This document shows positions 1-10,814 of a stretch of 64,000 nucleotides of DNA, in pieces. The translations under genes and the position numbers were made by a program. The notes under the pieces were generated by a model. It ran no database searches. It was not told where the DNA came from and was given only the letters and a program-made list of their open reading frames with translations. The DNA is taken from NCBI GenBank assembly GCA_031310005.1, contig CM062380.1, forward strand, positions 806,001-870,000, written 5' to 3'. How positions within the stretch are numbered: the stretch's first letter is position 1; every line of letters begins with the position of its first letter. The DNA is from Dactylellina haptotyla. Taxonomy: Eukaryota > Ascomycota > Orbiliomycetes > Orbiliales > Orbiliaceae.

Positions 1-471
1 GTGGCAGAATCGAAACTTGGGGTTTTTTTGGATATAGCTCAGCAAGCCATTCATATTAGGTTGAAGTGTTTCTGAGCTGCGGTCCTTAATTATTTACTGA
101 GCCTGCCTTTTCGGTGCTGGAAATCGCCGACTATCCTGGCCGATTGGGTCGATACTTTGGATATCAGAAGGAGCTAGATATATATGGAATATGGATGGAC
201 AAATACACCGAGATCTATCTATAGAAACGATTCTAGCGATCCATTAATAAATTAGACCTGCTAATGCTCGCGAATTACTATACTCATAAACTAGAATACT
301 AGGGCTTCGGGCTAAGTACCTTTATATATATATGTTCATATAAAAAGAGAAGGGCTATGCAAAGTTACGTCTCAATATTGAATTCGCTCGAATAGATGGA
401 TAGGCAAATGTCGCCGGAAACCAATAGATCTATTTGGTATTGTAAAAATCATTTAAAAGTTAAAATAAAGC
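1..471. other. Intergenic, window left edge
   Basis: AT-rich sequence downstream of the GH5 gene, with short TA runs. I see no coding potential, RNA gene or repeat that I can support. Confidence 0.6.
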
Positions 472-2022
472 TCACGCAGTCCTTCTTTCTGCGTCTTTCC
501 GTAGAACATCGTTCAATCCTTCTCTCCTTACACAGTTCTCCAGCTTGAAGCTAGCAGCAAGCTCCTCTAGCTCCCCAACTGTCTTTCCTTCAAATAGCTC
601 TGCAAACTCCTTCACCAGGTACTCGCTCATAAGACACTCTCTTACGGACCTCTCAATCTGTCTGTCGAATTGCCAGATATTGGGGTATTTGGACTTTCTA
701 ATGTGCTCCGGTACTGTAGCTTTCAATCCGTCAATGAAGGGCTGGTAGATTCCCTTAACTTCCTCCTTCTCCGAGAATCCCCAAAAGTCTAGCGCTAGCT
801 TTCCTTTCTTTTCAACAAAGCCATGGATCAGCTTCATATAAGGGCTTTCAGGGTGGACGTATGTCATTCCCTGGTATCCAATGTCTTTGTATAGCCAGAT
901 GCTCCAGCTCACACCGGTCTCCTGATAGATCCTCAACTGCTCCTTAAGCACTTCATATCGTGCATTATTCACAGTATCTGCATTTGGATCCCTCAATGGA
1001 TCAGCGTATACAGGACCAAACTCTCCGTTCCAGATTGGAATGCCCGCCTTTCGCATGTATTCTACTTTTCTCTCAAACTGCGATCTCAACTTCTCCTTCT
1101 GATCCTGGGTGCCAGAATATAGCGGTTGTCCTGGGATTGGGAATCCCATCATGGCGTAGTCGTGACATGCGTAGACGGTGTTGGGAAGGACTTTATCCGT
1201 TGGGAAATGCGAAAAGTCCATGGCGTAGGTATTGCCGTCAACGAAGAGCATGTGATCGATGTCGACACTTCTGATAGCTTTCTCTACTCGCTCATAGAAC
1301 TCGTAGAGTCTAGTGTGTTTGGGGTCCGCTGGCTCATTCAGCGGGTTGTATCCAGCGACAACGGGGTTACCGGCGTAGTGTTTAGCAATCGCGGTCCAGA
1401 GGTTGATCGCTTGGTCCTGGAATACCTTGTATTCCCAGAACATGGCCTTGTTGAGGCCGGAGTCGCTGTGCCAGTCTTGGTTTTGACCACCAGGCGCTGC
1501 GTGAAGGTCAAGGATGACGTAGATGTCATATTTGGCGCAGATGTTGACCACTCTGTCCAACTGAGCGAAACCTTCTGGTTTCAGGGTGTATGGATTGGCA
1601 TCGTCGATGAAATGACGATAGTTGAATGGGACGCGGATACAATTTAAGCCTAACGAAGCATAGAACTGTGCGTCTGTTTCCGTGAAAAAGCTCTCTATCA
1701 GCTTGTCGAAGAAGAATGTAGCCTTCTCCTCTCCTAGAACCTCAGTCATTGCAGCTCGAAGTTCGTGTTCGTGGCCAGAATACCCGGTTATAAAGTTCTC
1801 CATGTTTAGGTGGCCAGCAATAGCGGCGCCCTTGAGTACGACAACATTGCCATCTGGATCAACAATTGAAGTACCGGAAACCTTAAGTAACCTGCATTTG
1901 GATCCTGAAATGTTGTTCGACTGGGGGGCAGACAGCTTGAGCAGGAGCTGCTGCTGGAGTTCTGTGGCGACTTGGGTCATAGCTGCTGATATCCGATTCT
2001 TTGGATGATACTGAAATCGCAT
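472..2022 (-). CDS. GH5 family glycoside hydrolase (YBR056W-like, intracellular)
   Basis: Single-exon gene of 516 residues from the first ATG at 2022; a second in-frame ATG at 1980 is also possible because the first ~35 residues look unconserved. The conserved part starts at about residue 45 (LLKVSGTSIVDPDGNVVVLKG). The GH5 fold shows the LHAAPGGQNQDWHSD segment, the acid/base Glu in YNPLNEP (about residue 230) and the nucleophile Glu in WNGEFGP (about residue 334). It resembles the yeast YBR056W group of beta-glucosidase/exo-glucanase-like proteins. No secretion signal is visible, so it probably acts in the cytosol or in mitochondria. The substrate is not deducible; a beta-glucoside is a reasonable guess. 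It lies next to a Zn2Cys6 regulator and a sugar permease and shares a promoter element with the permease. A TATA-like element lies at 2111-2120 on the minus strand. Confidence 0.85.
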   Translation of the reverse strand: MRFQYHPKNRISAAMTQVATELQQQLLLKLSAPQSNNISGSKCRLLKVSGTSIVDPDGNVVVLKGAAIAGHLNMENFITGYSGHEHELRAAMTEVLGEEKATFFFDKLIESFFTETDAQFYASLGLNCIRVPFNYRHFIDDANPYTLKPEGFAQLDRVVNICAKYDIYVILDLHAAPGGQNQDWHSDSGLNKAMFWEYKVFQDQAINLWTAIAKHYAGNPVVAGYNPLNEPADPKHTRLYEFYERVEKAIRSVDIDHMLFVDGNTYAMDFSHFPTDKVLPNTVYACHDYAMMGFPIPGQPLYSGTQDQKEKLRSQFERKVEYMRKAGIPIWNGEFGPVYADPLRDPNADTVNNARYEVLKEQLRIYQETGVSWSIWLYKDIGYQGMTYVHPESPYMKLIHGFVEKKGKLALDFWGFSEKEEVKGIYQPFIDGLKATVPEHIRKSKYPNIWQFDRQIERSVRECLMSEYLVKEFAELFEGKTVGELEELAASFKLENCVRREGLNDVLRKDAERRTA

Positions 2023-2362
2023 TCGAGAAAGACTCTCTAGATATAAAAGAACTGGATGTGCAAAACTTGCGGACAAAGGAATAGAGTACCAACTTCTACA
2101 ATGCTGTCACCCTTTATATTGAGCTTGTGTACTGGGAACGCTGATCATAGATTGCTCATTTGTAAGCTCAATTGCCGGAGGTCACGGAAGTTAAAATCCG
2201 TAGGCGGCTCGCCCTTACATATTGCGAGCTCATTGCACCCTAGATCTTTTCTTTATTTCTTAAGGAAAGAAATCCGAGGTTTGGCCGACTGGGCAAGAGG
2301 CGTGCGACACTCCGTACGCAATATAACGTGCACAGACTTTGGGCTTTTAGTGTTGTGGTCTT

Positions 2363-2380
2363 AAAAGCGACATTCCGCGA
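2363..2380 (-). promoter_or_regulatory. 18-bp shared promoter element, copy 1 (GH5 side)
   Basis: Read on the minus strand it is TCGCGGAATGTCGCTTTT. The identical 18 bases occur at 5182-5199 on the plus strand upstream of the permease. Each copy has the same orientation relative to the gene it precedes, about 340 and 385 bases from the ATG. The GC-rich core with a CGG triplet suits a Zn2Cys6 binding site; the binding protein is inferred to be the adjacent regulator. Confidence 0.6.
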
Positions 2381-2555
2381 TGACTAGCGCCGCCGCCCAC
2401 TGAGACCAAATTTTGGGGGTATTCGGAACTCCAAAAGGTCGAGCGGAGACCTGTGGTGGTATTTAGGCTATTTAGAAATTGGAGAACCCGTCTCCACGTT
2501 TTTGGGTACCTTTGGCTGTGGGGGCGGGGGTGGCGGAGACGTTCCACTGGGTCGT

Positions 2556-2566
2556 CGGAATGTCGC
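2556..2566 (+). promoter_or_regulatory. 11-bp core copy of the shared element
   Basis: CGGAATGTCGC, identical to the centre of the 18-bp element, in the opposite orientation to the 2363-2380 copy. It is about 535 bases upstream of the GH5 start. Confidence 0.45.
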
Positions 2567-2721
2567 CAGTCGAACCTAGAGATGTCTTGATTCGATATAT
2601 CTACTATTGACATTACAGATTGACATGATTTTGCTTGTCCAAGCATTTGTTTAAATTCTCGGCTGGTTAAATTCGGTGAATTAAATATATTACATTTACC
2701 CGGTGCTCTATGCCTGAGTAG

Positions 2722-4743
2722 CTAGAACCCGTCGAGCTCGTGGTCTCTATCGATTAAGCCTAGGTCTTGCGCTCTCCGATATTCCCTCTCCAGTGTCTCA
2801 AGCCTCCATCTTGTATCCGCCACTTCATGTTGCCAATACTTGTTGAGCTGGATGACGGAGTAAACTGCAGCTTGCCATCCTGGTGGCATTCTCAGGCCAC
2901 TGAATCTCCAGTCGAATGATGATTCCTGTATGCCTGCTTCGGCTTCGGAGCTTTTCTCGAGCAACGAAAACGCAGCAGCCAAAAGAACAAGTGCACTCCG
3001 GGCGTTACTTCTTATCATCGGAAGGGTTCCATGGTGGCGATGTCTATACCCGCAGCCATCGTTACGGATTCTCTCTACGTGTGCCGATAGACCTTTGTAC
3101 GCCAAATCTTCGAGATAGTTCCCTGCATGGGGTACCGGTGGACTGGCAGGAATTGCAGGTACGCTTCCTTGTGCCCCATAGTGGATCGCAGCGTCCACAA
3201 ACGGCCAATACAACATCTCGAAAATATTGTTGTAGTGTCCCCGCAGTACAAATTTGCACACATCATCGATCATTAATGTGTTATCAAATCTCACTGCTTC
3301 TGGTAGTGCATCATACCATGCTTTCGCTTGAAGCTCATACTCCCCGACAGACCTCGAAAGGGCATCTAGAGGATCGGTTCCTCCGTTAAGGTTATCGAAT
3401 GCTAATATCTCGCTCCTAATGCGCGAGGATAATCGGCGCAATGAAATTTCAGATAAGTAAAAGAACCATCCACGTTGCTCTGAAGGCGTTAGAGCATCAG
3501 TGGCTGCATCGTGATCGTTGATATTTGGCGGACAAGGAAAAAAGGCGGGGTACGATGGCTTTTCTGCTAATGGGAGTTTGAAATCCGTAGGCTGGAGCTC
3601 GAAGCGCATTTCCATTTCCGATTTCCAAGCCGACCAATATATGGCATGCTCTAGTGTCTGGCCCCCATAGCGGGTTAATCCGTCACTCGATGATGTTAGA
3701 GTTGTCCTCGGTGTCTCCGGACTTCCTACGTTAAGCGTATTGGCAAAACTGTTGGCCTCGCCCCTTAATAGAAAATCCAGGGTCTGGCAATTGGAAAGTG
3801 CTTGGAGAAATAACCGCCATGCCTCAATTGGTTTGAAAATCGTGATCATGTAGACTCCAGAGAGGAACAAACACTGCGTGGATATTATGTCACTGTTTGT
3901 GAGACATATCCCTAGCCGCTTCTGGGCAGCTTGGAAGAACGATTGTGCGGCTAGGTACTGCGGCGAGCTAGGGCTTACACAATACCCGTTGTCTTCGTCT
4001 CCAGTTACTGGGGCTGCTAATGACCCTAGCGCGCAGACCAGGAGCGCGAGGCAAGATTGTGGAGACCAGTCAATCCCGTGTAAAGCTAATCTTGAAACCA
4101 ATTGCCGCGTGTGAACTTCGTCGAGAACAGGGTTCTTGACATGTGTATGAGTGAAGAACTTGTCCAAAAGCACCTTCGCGCTTTGTGGTTCTAGTTCATA
4201 AACTTGTGACGGAGAGAAGCCGTCTGCGAAGGGTTCTGATTGTCTGCTTTGAAAAGCGCCTATCATGGTCGGAGGAGGGCCGAAGCCACTGGTAAAGTCC
4301 GGCCATTTGATTATTTCTTCGACAAGACCGGGAAGAAGTCGGCTAGACACGTTCTCATCGAATTCCGAACTCGAGTCAATGCTTTCACCAGCCGGTTGAC
4401 TTGGAGCTAAAGGAACCGGGTTTACATGCTCGGTACCGGACTCTTGTAATCCGATGGTTTGACTAGTCGAACCATTCCTCATAAGCTGTTCCAGCTCGTC
4501 CAATCTTTCCAGGATCCGAAGACTGGCCGGATCAAAGCTGGAAAGGTCCGTTGGAGACTGGATACACTTCGCCCCGACTTTTAGGCAAAATGAACAGCTT
4601 GGCTTGAGATTGTCGCATTTTGTCCTGCGAGCTCGGCAGACCTGACAAGCTTTTATCGCTCGCTTGCGTGGATATGCTGCAGTCCCACGTGGAGCGGGTC
4701 GCTTTCGTGGTCCTGGCGCTGATTCTTGCCCAGTAGCAGGCAT
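2722..4743 (-). CDS. Zn(II)2Cys6 fungal transcription factor
   Basis: Single-exon gene of 673 residues. I take the ATG at 4743; the open frame runs further upstream to about 4821 but without an ATG. The zinc cluster has Cys at residues 33, 36, 43, 50, 53 and 60 (spacing 2-6-6-2-6), flanked by basic PRKRAIKA and followed by a linker and short coiled region (ILERLDELEQLMRN). The middle part is the fungal-specific transcription factor domain (segments such as LLDKFFTHTHVKNPVLDE and CLALLVCALGSLAAP). It should bind CGG-type sites in the nucleus. It sits between an intracellular GH5 gene and a divergently transcribed sugar permease, which suggests a pathway-specific regulator. A partial copy of the shared element (4798-4806) lies just upstream of the ATG, so self-regulation is possible. 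Confidence 0.88.
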   Translation of the reverse strand: MPATGQESAPGPRKRPAPRGTAAYPRKRAIKACQVCRARRTKCDNLKPSCSFCLKVGAKCIQSPTDLSSFDPASLRILERLDELEQLMRNGSTSQTIGLQESGTEHVNPVPLAPSQPAGESIDSSSEFDENVSSRLLPGLVEEIIKWPDFTSGFGPPPTMIGAFQSRQSEPFADGFSPSQVYELEPQSAKVLLDKFFTHTHVKNPVLDEVHTRQLVSRLALHGIDWSPQSCLALLVCALGSLAAPVTGDEDNGYCVSPSSPQYLAAQSFFQAAQKRLGICLTNSDIISTQCLFLSGVYMITIFKPIEAWRLFLQALSNCQTLDFLLRGEANSFANTLNVGSPETPRTTLTSSSDGLTRYGGQTLEHAIYWSAWKSEMEMRFELQPTDFKLPLAEKPSYPAFFPCPPNINDHDAATDALTPSEQRGWFFYLSEISLRRLSSRIRSEILAFDNLNGGTDPLDALSRSVGEYELQAKAWYDALPEAVRFDNTLMIDDVCKFVLRGHYNNIFEMLYWPFVDAAIHYGAQGSVPAIPASPPVPHAGNYLEDLAYKGLSAHVERIRNDGCGYRHRHHGTLPMIRSNARSALVLLAAAFSLLEKSSEAEAGIQESSFDWRFSGLRMPPGWQAAVYSVIQLNKYWQHEVADTRWRLETLEREYRRAQDLGLIDRDHELDGF

Positions 4744-5582
4744 TCTGGAATCGGATACTCGTAATGGCGTGTTGCCAGTGTTGGATATCTGTTGCTTGGA
4801 ATGTCGGACTTTGTTCCGCAAGGGGAGAGCCTTCCTCTGTTACTTCTCTGCCGGCTCCCGATATCGATATGTGTAGCTTGAAGCTGAAGTGGGTATCTGC
4901 GATAACTCGCGGATTCTCGCACTTGGGCAAATGGAGTCTTTAAATGCTGCATGCTTGCCATCTCCACACTGGATTATTCCCCGTATTTTGCAAAGACGCC
5001 AACATAATCAGGACTTGCCGAAAACCGGCACCGAACGCATGACCGCGAAGCGCTAGTTCGGTAAAAGCTCAGACCGCTCAGATTTTGTGGAGGCAAAACT
5101 ACACGGCATTCCCCGCGGCTGGAGAAGTGCTGGTTGGCCCATGGGGTCACTCGGGGTTCTCGAACAAGCTTAAATACTGTGTCGCGGAATGTCGCTTTTT
5201 ATGCATGCCTCCCAAACCCGTGGTCGCACCCCTTCCCTGCAAAATGTGGAGACCTTAGCTTTGTTTCCCCAGATTTTGGGATTCCTCAACCAAGGTAACT
5301 TTTGGCTTTCAAGTTCATGAGCACACAAGAAAAATTAAAAAGAAAAATAACTGGAGATGGACCGTTGACAGCTACCTAAACCTTCACTCCTCAGATGATA
5401 ATTGGCTGGTTGCAAAATCCCGCGATGAATAGAAACATAAATTGACAGCCATTTCCTCCGACCATCGATTCTAAATTAGAGAAGAAAGAGCAGGCTTGAC
5501 AGGGAGAAAGGGGCTTCTGGCATCAAATCAAGACCGCAAACTTCAACATTTTGTCTTTATCGGCATTCGTGCACTCTTAATC
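4744..5582. other. Divergent promoter between regulator and permease
   Basis: An 839-bp head-to-head intergenic region. It contains the 18-bp shared element at 5182-5199, a nine-base core copy (GGAATGTCG) at 4798-4806, and several G-rich hexamers of CreA type (for example near 5120 and 5245). No coding exon is seen. Confidence 0.6.
5182..5199 (+). promoter_or_regulatory. 18-bp shared promoter element, copy 2 (permease side)
   Basis: TCGCGGAATGTCGCTTTT, an exact match to the reverse complement of 2363-2380. It lies about 385 bases upstream of the permease ATG and in the same orientation relative to that gene as copy 1 is to the GH5 gene. Confidence 0.6.
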
Positions 5583-7261
5583 ATGGCAGACATCAAAGCT
5601 ACCGTCGAAATCGACGAGGAGCGTACTTCGATCAAGCAGCAAACCGTGATTGAAAACGACAATGCTGAGGAGCATTCGCTTACCTTCGGTTATATTTTGA
5701 GGAATCACCCTTCGTTGATTTTCTTCTCATTCTATTGGGCCGTTTCGGCCTTTGGTTGGTAAGCTTCTTCTGGCGTTTAGTTAATATATATGCAGAATTT
5801 TGTAATCTAAGATATCCATAATACGTTTAGGGGTTTTGATGCTCAAATCAACGGTGCTATGATCAGTGTTCCGGCTTTCAGACGAGACTTTGGGTACATC
5901 TTGATTAAATTATAAATATGGCTCTCAAGAACCACATACTGACAATGTATTATTTTCATAGATATATCGAAAACGGCCAAGCCATTTTGCCCGCAAAATG
6001 GCAAACCGCATTCAACTGTATTACCACCGTTGGGGGTTTCTTTGGCGGCTTTGTCTGCTCTTACATCTCTGACCGCTTCGGGCGTAAGATCGGTCTCCTC
6101 TTTGGTATCGCTTTCACGACAGGCGGTATCTTTGGTGAAATTTTCGCTACTACGAACGTAGCTTTCCTCATGTCGAAAATTATTCTTGGATTTGGCCTTG
6201 CCGGATTCCTTACTATCGGTCCAATGGCAACCAGCGAAATTACGCCTGTCGTTCTCCGTGGTCTATCTACAGCTGGTATCAATCTAGGTATTGCTCTCGG
6301 GCAGCTTGTCTCGAATGGTGTAATCAAGGGTTTTGGCGACCGCGATGACCATTGGGCTTACCGCGGTCCGTTCGCTATCCAATTCGCCTTTGTGGTATTT
6401 CTGCTCGCATGCTTCCCTTTTGTTCCCGAGTCGCCTTGGTATTTGGTCCGACAGGGCCGCATTGAAGAGGCCACCAAGTCTTTTGAAAGACTCTGGGGTG
6501 GTAAAATCGATGCTTCTGCTAAAGTTGCAGCCATCCAGGCCGTCGTCGCGGAGGAAGAGAAGACCGGTGAAAAGATTTCTCTTCTTGACTGCTTCCGCGG
6601 AACAAACCTTATCCGTACCGGAATATCGATGGGCGGGTTTGCTTGCCAGCATTTCACCGGTATTATCTTCGTTTTGGGTTACTCCACCTACTTTTTCCAG
6701 CTCGCAGGCCTCGATACCTCCCGTTCCTTCGATCTCGGTGTTGGTGTTACCGCCTGTGGTTTCACCGGTAACTTACTCAGTTGGTTCGTTTTGAACTCTT
6801 TCGGTCGCCGCAGAATATTCAACTACGGCATGGTCACCCTTACTGCTTTGCTGTTGCTCATCGGTATCATGGACGTCGTCCCAACTGGAGCCGCTAAATG
6901 GGTCCAAGCAGCCTGCACCGTCATTTATGCTTTCGTCTACTTTCTCACAGTTGGCGCCGTAGCTTTCGTCCTGCTTGGTGAGGTCTCGTCGCCCTCGATG
7001 AGAGCACACACTGCAGCTTTAGCGACAGCCACACAAAGTATTCTCGGATTGATCATGAACTTTGCCATTCCATACATGGTTAATCCCGATGAAGGGAACT
7101 TGAAGGGAAAGGTTGGATTCATCTTTGGTGGTCTTGCAGCGATTGCCACCGTGGGTAGTTTCTGGTATGTGCCAGAGTTGAAGGGCAGGACCTTCGCGGA
7201 AATCGATCAGATGTTCCAGATGAGAGTGCCCCCAAGGAAGATGGGCGAGTATCAGTTTTAA
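5583..7261 (+). CDS. MFS sugar transporter (alpha-glucoside/hexose permease type)
   Basis: Three exons, join(5583..5758, 5831..5893, 5962..7261), 512 residues; the frame is kept across both introns (donors GTAAGC and GTACAT). The protein has the 12-helix sugar-porter pattern with YISDRFGRKIGLLFG (the D-R-x-G-R/K loop between helices 2 and 3), PESPWYLVRQGRIEEA before the central loop, and PELKGRTFAEIDQMF after the last helix. The N-terminus (MADIKATVEIDEERTS, then SLTFGYILRNHPS) resembles maltose/alpha-glucoside H+ symporters, so a disaccharide is a plausible substrate; the sequence alone cannot fix specificity. It acts in the plasma membrane. Together with the intracellular GH5 and the divergent Zn2Cys6 gene it would form an uptake-and-hydrolysis unit. 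Confidence 0.9.
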
Positions 7262-9731
7262 TTTTAGCCATGTACGGGAAATTCGGTGACGAGAGTAATA
7301 TTATATATTTTATATCACCTTCATGACCAAATTCCCATGTAATCAAATAAACCGAGTTTATATAGCTGCGTATCATAATCATTATTTGTGCGACTTTCGC
7401 ATCAAAGAACTGGTCGTTTCGTCGATAGTAAATTTGCGATATTCCAATAAACCCTAGAGCTATGGATAAACGAGGCAATCATATTCACCATATTGCATCA
7501 ATAATAGCATCATCGTACATATACTCCTCATGGCACCTGTCTCTGACCTCCAACTATGTCCTTGGATTCCAAGAATATGCATTATCTCCGGTGCAAATAC
7601 CTTGACTCCCCACATCAATCATCGTATTTGTATAGGCTACACCATCCCTTACACTCTCCATTACTGTATGACTGGGTCACCTTCAACCCAAACCGGACCG
7701 GCCGGCTCAAGCGCCTTCCTTTTCTTAAACACTCGGTATACCCAGAAGGCGCCAGCCAGAACAAGAACACCGAGAACAGCACCTACTAGTTGCGCCGTTG
7801 TTATTATGACTATTTGCTACTGTAATAGAAAACCGCCCCAAAAAGCCATCATACCCATCTATAATACTATTCGACGGATCACCCTTCTTCAGTATTCTCC
7901 CCACTATGGGATGTTTCACCAAAGTCGGCCACACTGATCATAGTCCTGCGAGGCATAGAACAGAGGCCATTGGAAGATATATATATTTGCCATAACACAT
8001 TCACAAGAGATAACTAATTTATGGTATTATAGTAAGCTCAATTACTTCAATAAGTTTTGTGATAGTTTAATATTAAATATTTCGGCTTAGTATGAAGAAT
8101 AACATTCACGAACCAACCTCATTATTCAGCAGAAATATCAGGACAAAAGTAGCACTTGCAAGTTTGAGTGATGTTGTCCATCTGTGCTACCATCCCCAAG
8201 TCCGAGCCGCCCGCCAAGGTCTCGTCGGCCTCCATGCGAAAGACCCCTGGCGGACTCCTCGGACGTCGCACCACGTGACCAAGCCCTTCTCCCGCTTCTA
8301 ACCTTCGCCCATGTGTCCACGCACGGGCGAGCTTCCTTAGCCCGAAATCTCGGTCGCAACACCCGCTGCTGCCAAGGGGACAAAAATGGTGCAAAGCCCA
8401 TCTGTCTGCAAGAGCGGGTATTAGCTAATGGATTTTCGTAGATGAGATGAAAAATTACATTCAGATCTGGCGACACCCTGATTGCGGAATTTTTTGTTTT
8501 CCGGAACTCATGATAATTACGTTTTCAATATCCACTCCGAGGAGCGGTACGAATTCTCTCCAGCTTCATGAGAAAGCGGGGCTACGGAGCTTCCAGCTCG
8601 AACACGAAACAAAGCAAAGAAAAAAGAAAGAGTGAAAATTCTGCTGCATGAGAAAAACCAGGATAAAGAACACAGGGAGCTGCTAATTCGGATGCAATGC
8701 CTGCGGGTTCGCAGAGAAAGCTTCCTGAAAATCGAACGATAAGAGCTGTTTATGTTTTCGCAGGTATGTACACTGAGGTACACACGGCCCTGAGGAAGAG
8801 CCGCCGGGCCTAGGGGCCAGGAATCGAGTCTTCGAAAGAGGGGTAAAGGACAGAGAGAGCCGCGCATGCAGCCTACCCCGCAGCTAAATCCCACAACCCA
8901 ACAAAAAAAACAGCTGCGGGCTGTACGGCTGTAGTTGCGAAATTTTGGAAAGGCGGGAAACCGACGAAGAATGCGCGAAAGTCGGGAGTGGAAGGTTTCG
9001 TCCTGCGGTGAAGTAGGTATCACGATATCACGAAGAACGGTCGTCGCCGAATTGGAAACCCAAGAATTTGGGTAGTACCAGCATTTCACATGTGGTTAAA
9101 AGTAAAAGGGCATCTGGCATGCAATGCGGTTCCAAACGGGTTCCTGTATTCCCAAAGCAAACTCGGCAGACCATCCAATCGTGGAATTTCCAGTACGTAA
9201 AAAGAATCCGTGGCACTTGGAAACCACATCAACATGTGCGGATGTTAATTTCCGTTTTCTGATATGTCTCTACGACTACGACTTGCATTTTGTGTCACAG
9301 CATATTTGAAGAAGGAACTGGTTTTTGTTTGTTTGAATTGGGAATAGATTTCTTTGCTTTAGTAGTCTATTCTATATAGCATATCTAACGAGTAGACACA
9401 CAACCTCTGTTTGAGGTGATAAGAAAACGGAGTTGTAGAAGAGTGAGGACAGGTCGGATTAAAAGATAGAGGGTATTTGGTCTAGTAAACAAAGGAAAAC
9501 ACCTGGGACATAAAGCTTCAAAATCGGAAAACAGGAAAATATCTCATTCAAGGCATTGATCGATTTTTTCAACCAGTGAACAAATTAAGCATTCAAAGCC
9601 AGAAGGGCAAAAATAATAGTAATAAAGAAACCAAAACAAAGGCTCTCAACATAGCGGTCGTATCTATTAAAAGGCTGTAGTCAAAAAGGGAGGTCGGACG
9701 TCGGTAAAGAATGGAAGGCCGATTTGCGAAT
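7262..9731. other. Intergenic region between permease and glutamine synthetase
   Basis: About 2.5 kb. Apart from a possible membrane-protein exon at 7661-7816 on the minus strand, I find only short, low-quality open frames. A GC-rich block lies near 8170-8390. No tRNA-like or repeat structure is evident. Confidence 0.5.
7661..7816 (-). CDS. Possible C-terminal exon of a small single-pass membrane protein
   Basis: An open stretch read on the minus strand gives a hydrophobic segment (IVIITTAQLVGAVLGVLVLA, then GAFWVY) followed by a basic RVFKKRK and a short acidic tail ending in a TAA at 7661-7663. A pyrimidine-rich tract and a TACAGTAG acceptor precede it at 7817. A possible upstream exon (around 7860-7960, with DFGETSHSGENTEEG) is in a different frame and I could not find a convincing donor. 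It may therefore be a relic or an exon of an unresolved small gene. The family is not recognised. Confidence 0.3.
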   Translation of the reverse strand, partial: QIVIITTAQLVGAVLGVLVLAGAFWVYRVFKKRKALEPAGPVWVEGDPVIQ

Positions 9732-10814
9732 TTACTCGGATGGAGCACCGCCGCAGATGGTCTCGATCATGATACCGGTGATCTGGTATGGGTCACCGTT
9801 GGAGGATGGGCGACGGTCCTCGAAGTATCCGTATCCCTTGTGGGCGCATTCTCGTGGAATACGAATGGAGGCACCACGGTTGGCGACACCGTAGCTGAAA
9901 GTGTCGATGGATCCGGTCTCGTGCTTGCCAGTGAGACGGAGCTCGTTGTCGGAACCGTAAACGGCGATGTGCTCCTTGTGGCGCTTGGAAAGCTTCTCGA
10001 GAGCAGACTCGATGTGCTTCATGCCACCCTCAACACGCATCTCGGCGGTGGAGACGTTGGTGTGGAGCCCAGAGCCGTTCCAGTCACCTGGGATTGGCTT
10101 TGGGTGGAAGGAGATCTTGACACCGAATTCCTCGGCGACACGGTGGAGGAGGTAGCGAGCAGTCCAGAGGTGGTCACCCATCTCGATACCGACACAAGGA
10201 CCGACTTGGAACTCCCATTGGGATGGAAGGACCTCAGCGTTGATACCGGAGATCTTGATGCCAGCATACAAGCAGGCCTTGTAGTGGGCCTCGACGATGT
10301 CACGGCAGTAGACGTTGCCGGTACCGACGGCGCAGTAGTATGGACCCTGAGGACCTGGGAAACCACCCTTTGGCCATCCGTAGGGCCAGCCATCAACGCC
10401 AAAGACGGTGTATTCCTGCTCGAGACCGAACCATGGGACCTGCTCCTTGTTGGCCTCCATGACTCTGTTGCAATCGTGGCGGTAGTTGTACTTATTTGGG
10501 GTACCGTCGGGGTTCCAGGTCTCGCAGAGAACGATGATGTTTGGCTTCTGGCGGATTGGGTCTGGGAAGATGGCAACGGGTCTCAGGTAGACATCAGAGT
10601 TGTCACCTGGGGCCTGGCCGGTGGAGGAACCGTCGAAGTTCCATTCTGGGAGATCCTCTGGGCCAGCTGGCTCCTTGAAGAGGGTCTTGGTCTTTCCACG
10701 GATGCCAGAGACGGCATCGATCCAGATGTACTCGGCCATGATGCAGCCATTCTGGTCGAGAGAGGTGAACTTGGACAAGTTCGTGGTGTTGGAGATAGTC
10801 GTCGATCCAGCCAT
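9732..10814 (-). CDS. glnA: Glutamine synthetase, eukaryotic type II (beta-grasp + catalytic domain)
   Basis: 360 residues, the usual length for fungal cytosolic GS, in one exon. It makes glutamine from glutamate, ammonia and ATP and is the main entry of ammonium into organic nitrogen. Diagnostic segments are the N-terminal [16 protein letters not shown] and [11 protein letters not shown], the catalytic GLEQEYTVF, the [16 protein letters not shown] segment, the ATP/glutamate-binding [17 protein letters not shown], and [11 protein letters not shown] near the C-terminus. The ATG at 10814 lies in a good context and matches the family N-terminus. A minus-strand TATA box lies at 10976-10985, about 165 bases upstream. 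GATA-like sites are present in the leader but are too short to be informative. Confidence 0.97.
   Translation of the reverse strand: MAGSTTISNTTNLSKFTSLDQNGCIMAEYIWIDAVSGIRGKTKTLFKEPAGPEDLPEWNFDGSSTGQAPGDNSDVYLRPVAIFPDPIRQKPNIIVLCETWNPDGTPNKYNYRHDCNRVMEANKEQVPWFGLEQEYTVFGVDGWPYGWPKGGFPGPQGPYYCAVGTGNVYCRDIVEAHYKACLYAGIKISGINAEVLPSQWEFQVGPCVGIEMGDHLWTARYLLHRVAEEFGVKISFHPKPIPGDWNGSGLHTNVSTAEMRVEGGMKHIESALEKLSKRHKEHIAVYGSDNELRLTGKHETGSIDTFSYGVANRGASIRIPRECAHKGYGYFEDRRPSSNGDPYQITGIMIETICGGAPSE

Larger units (their letters stand above)
2023..2721. other. Intergenic: GH5 promoter region
   Basis: Between the GH5 start and the regulator's stop. It contains a minus-strand TATA-like box (2111-2120), the 18-bp shared element at 2363-2380, a second 11-bp core copy at 2556-2566, and G-rich stretches near 2515-2530 that match the loose CreA-type SYGGRG pattern. 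No gene is seen. Confidence 0.6.
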
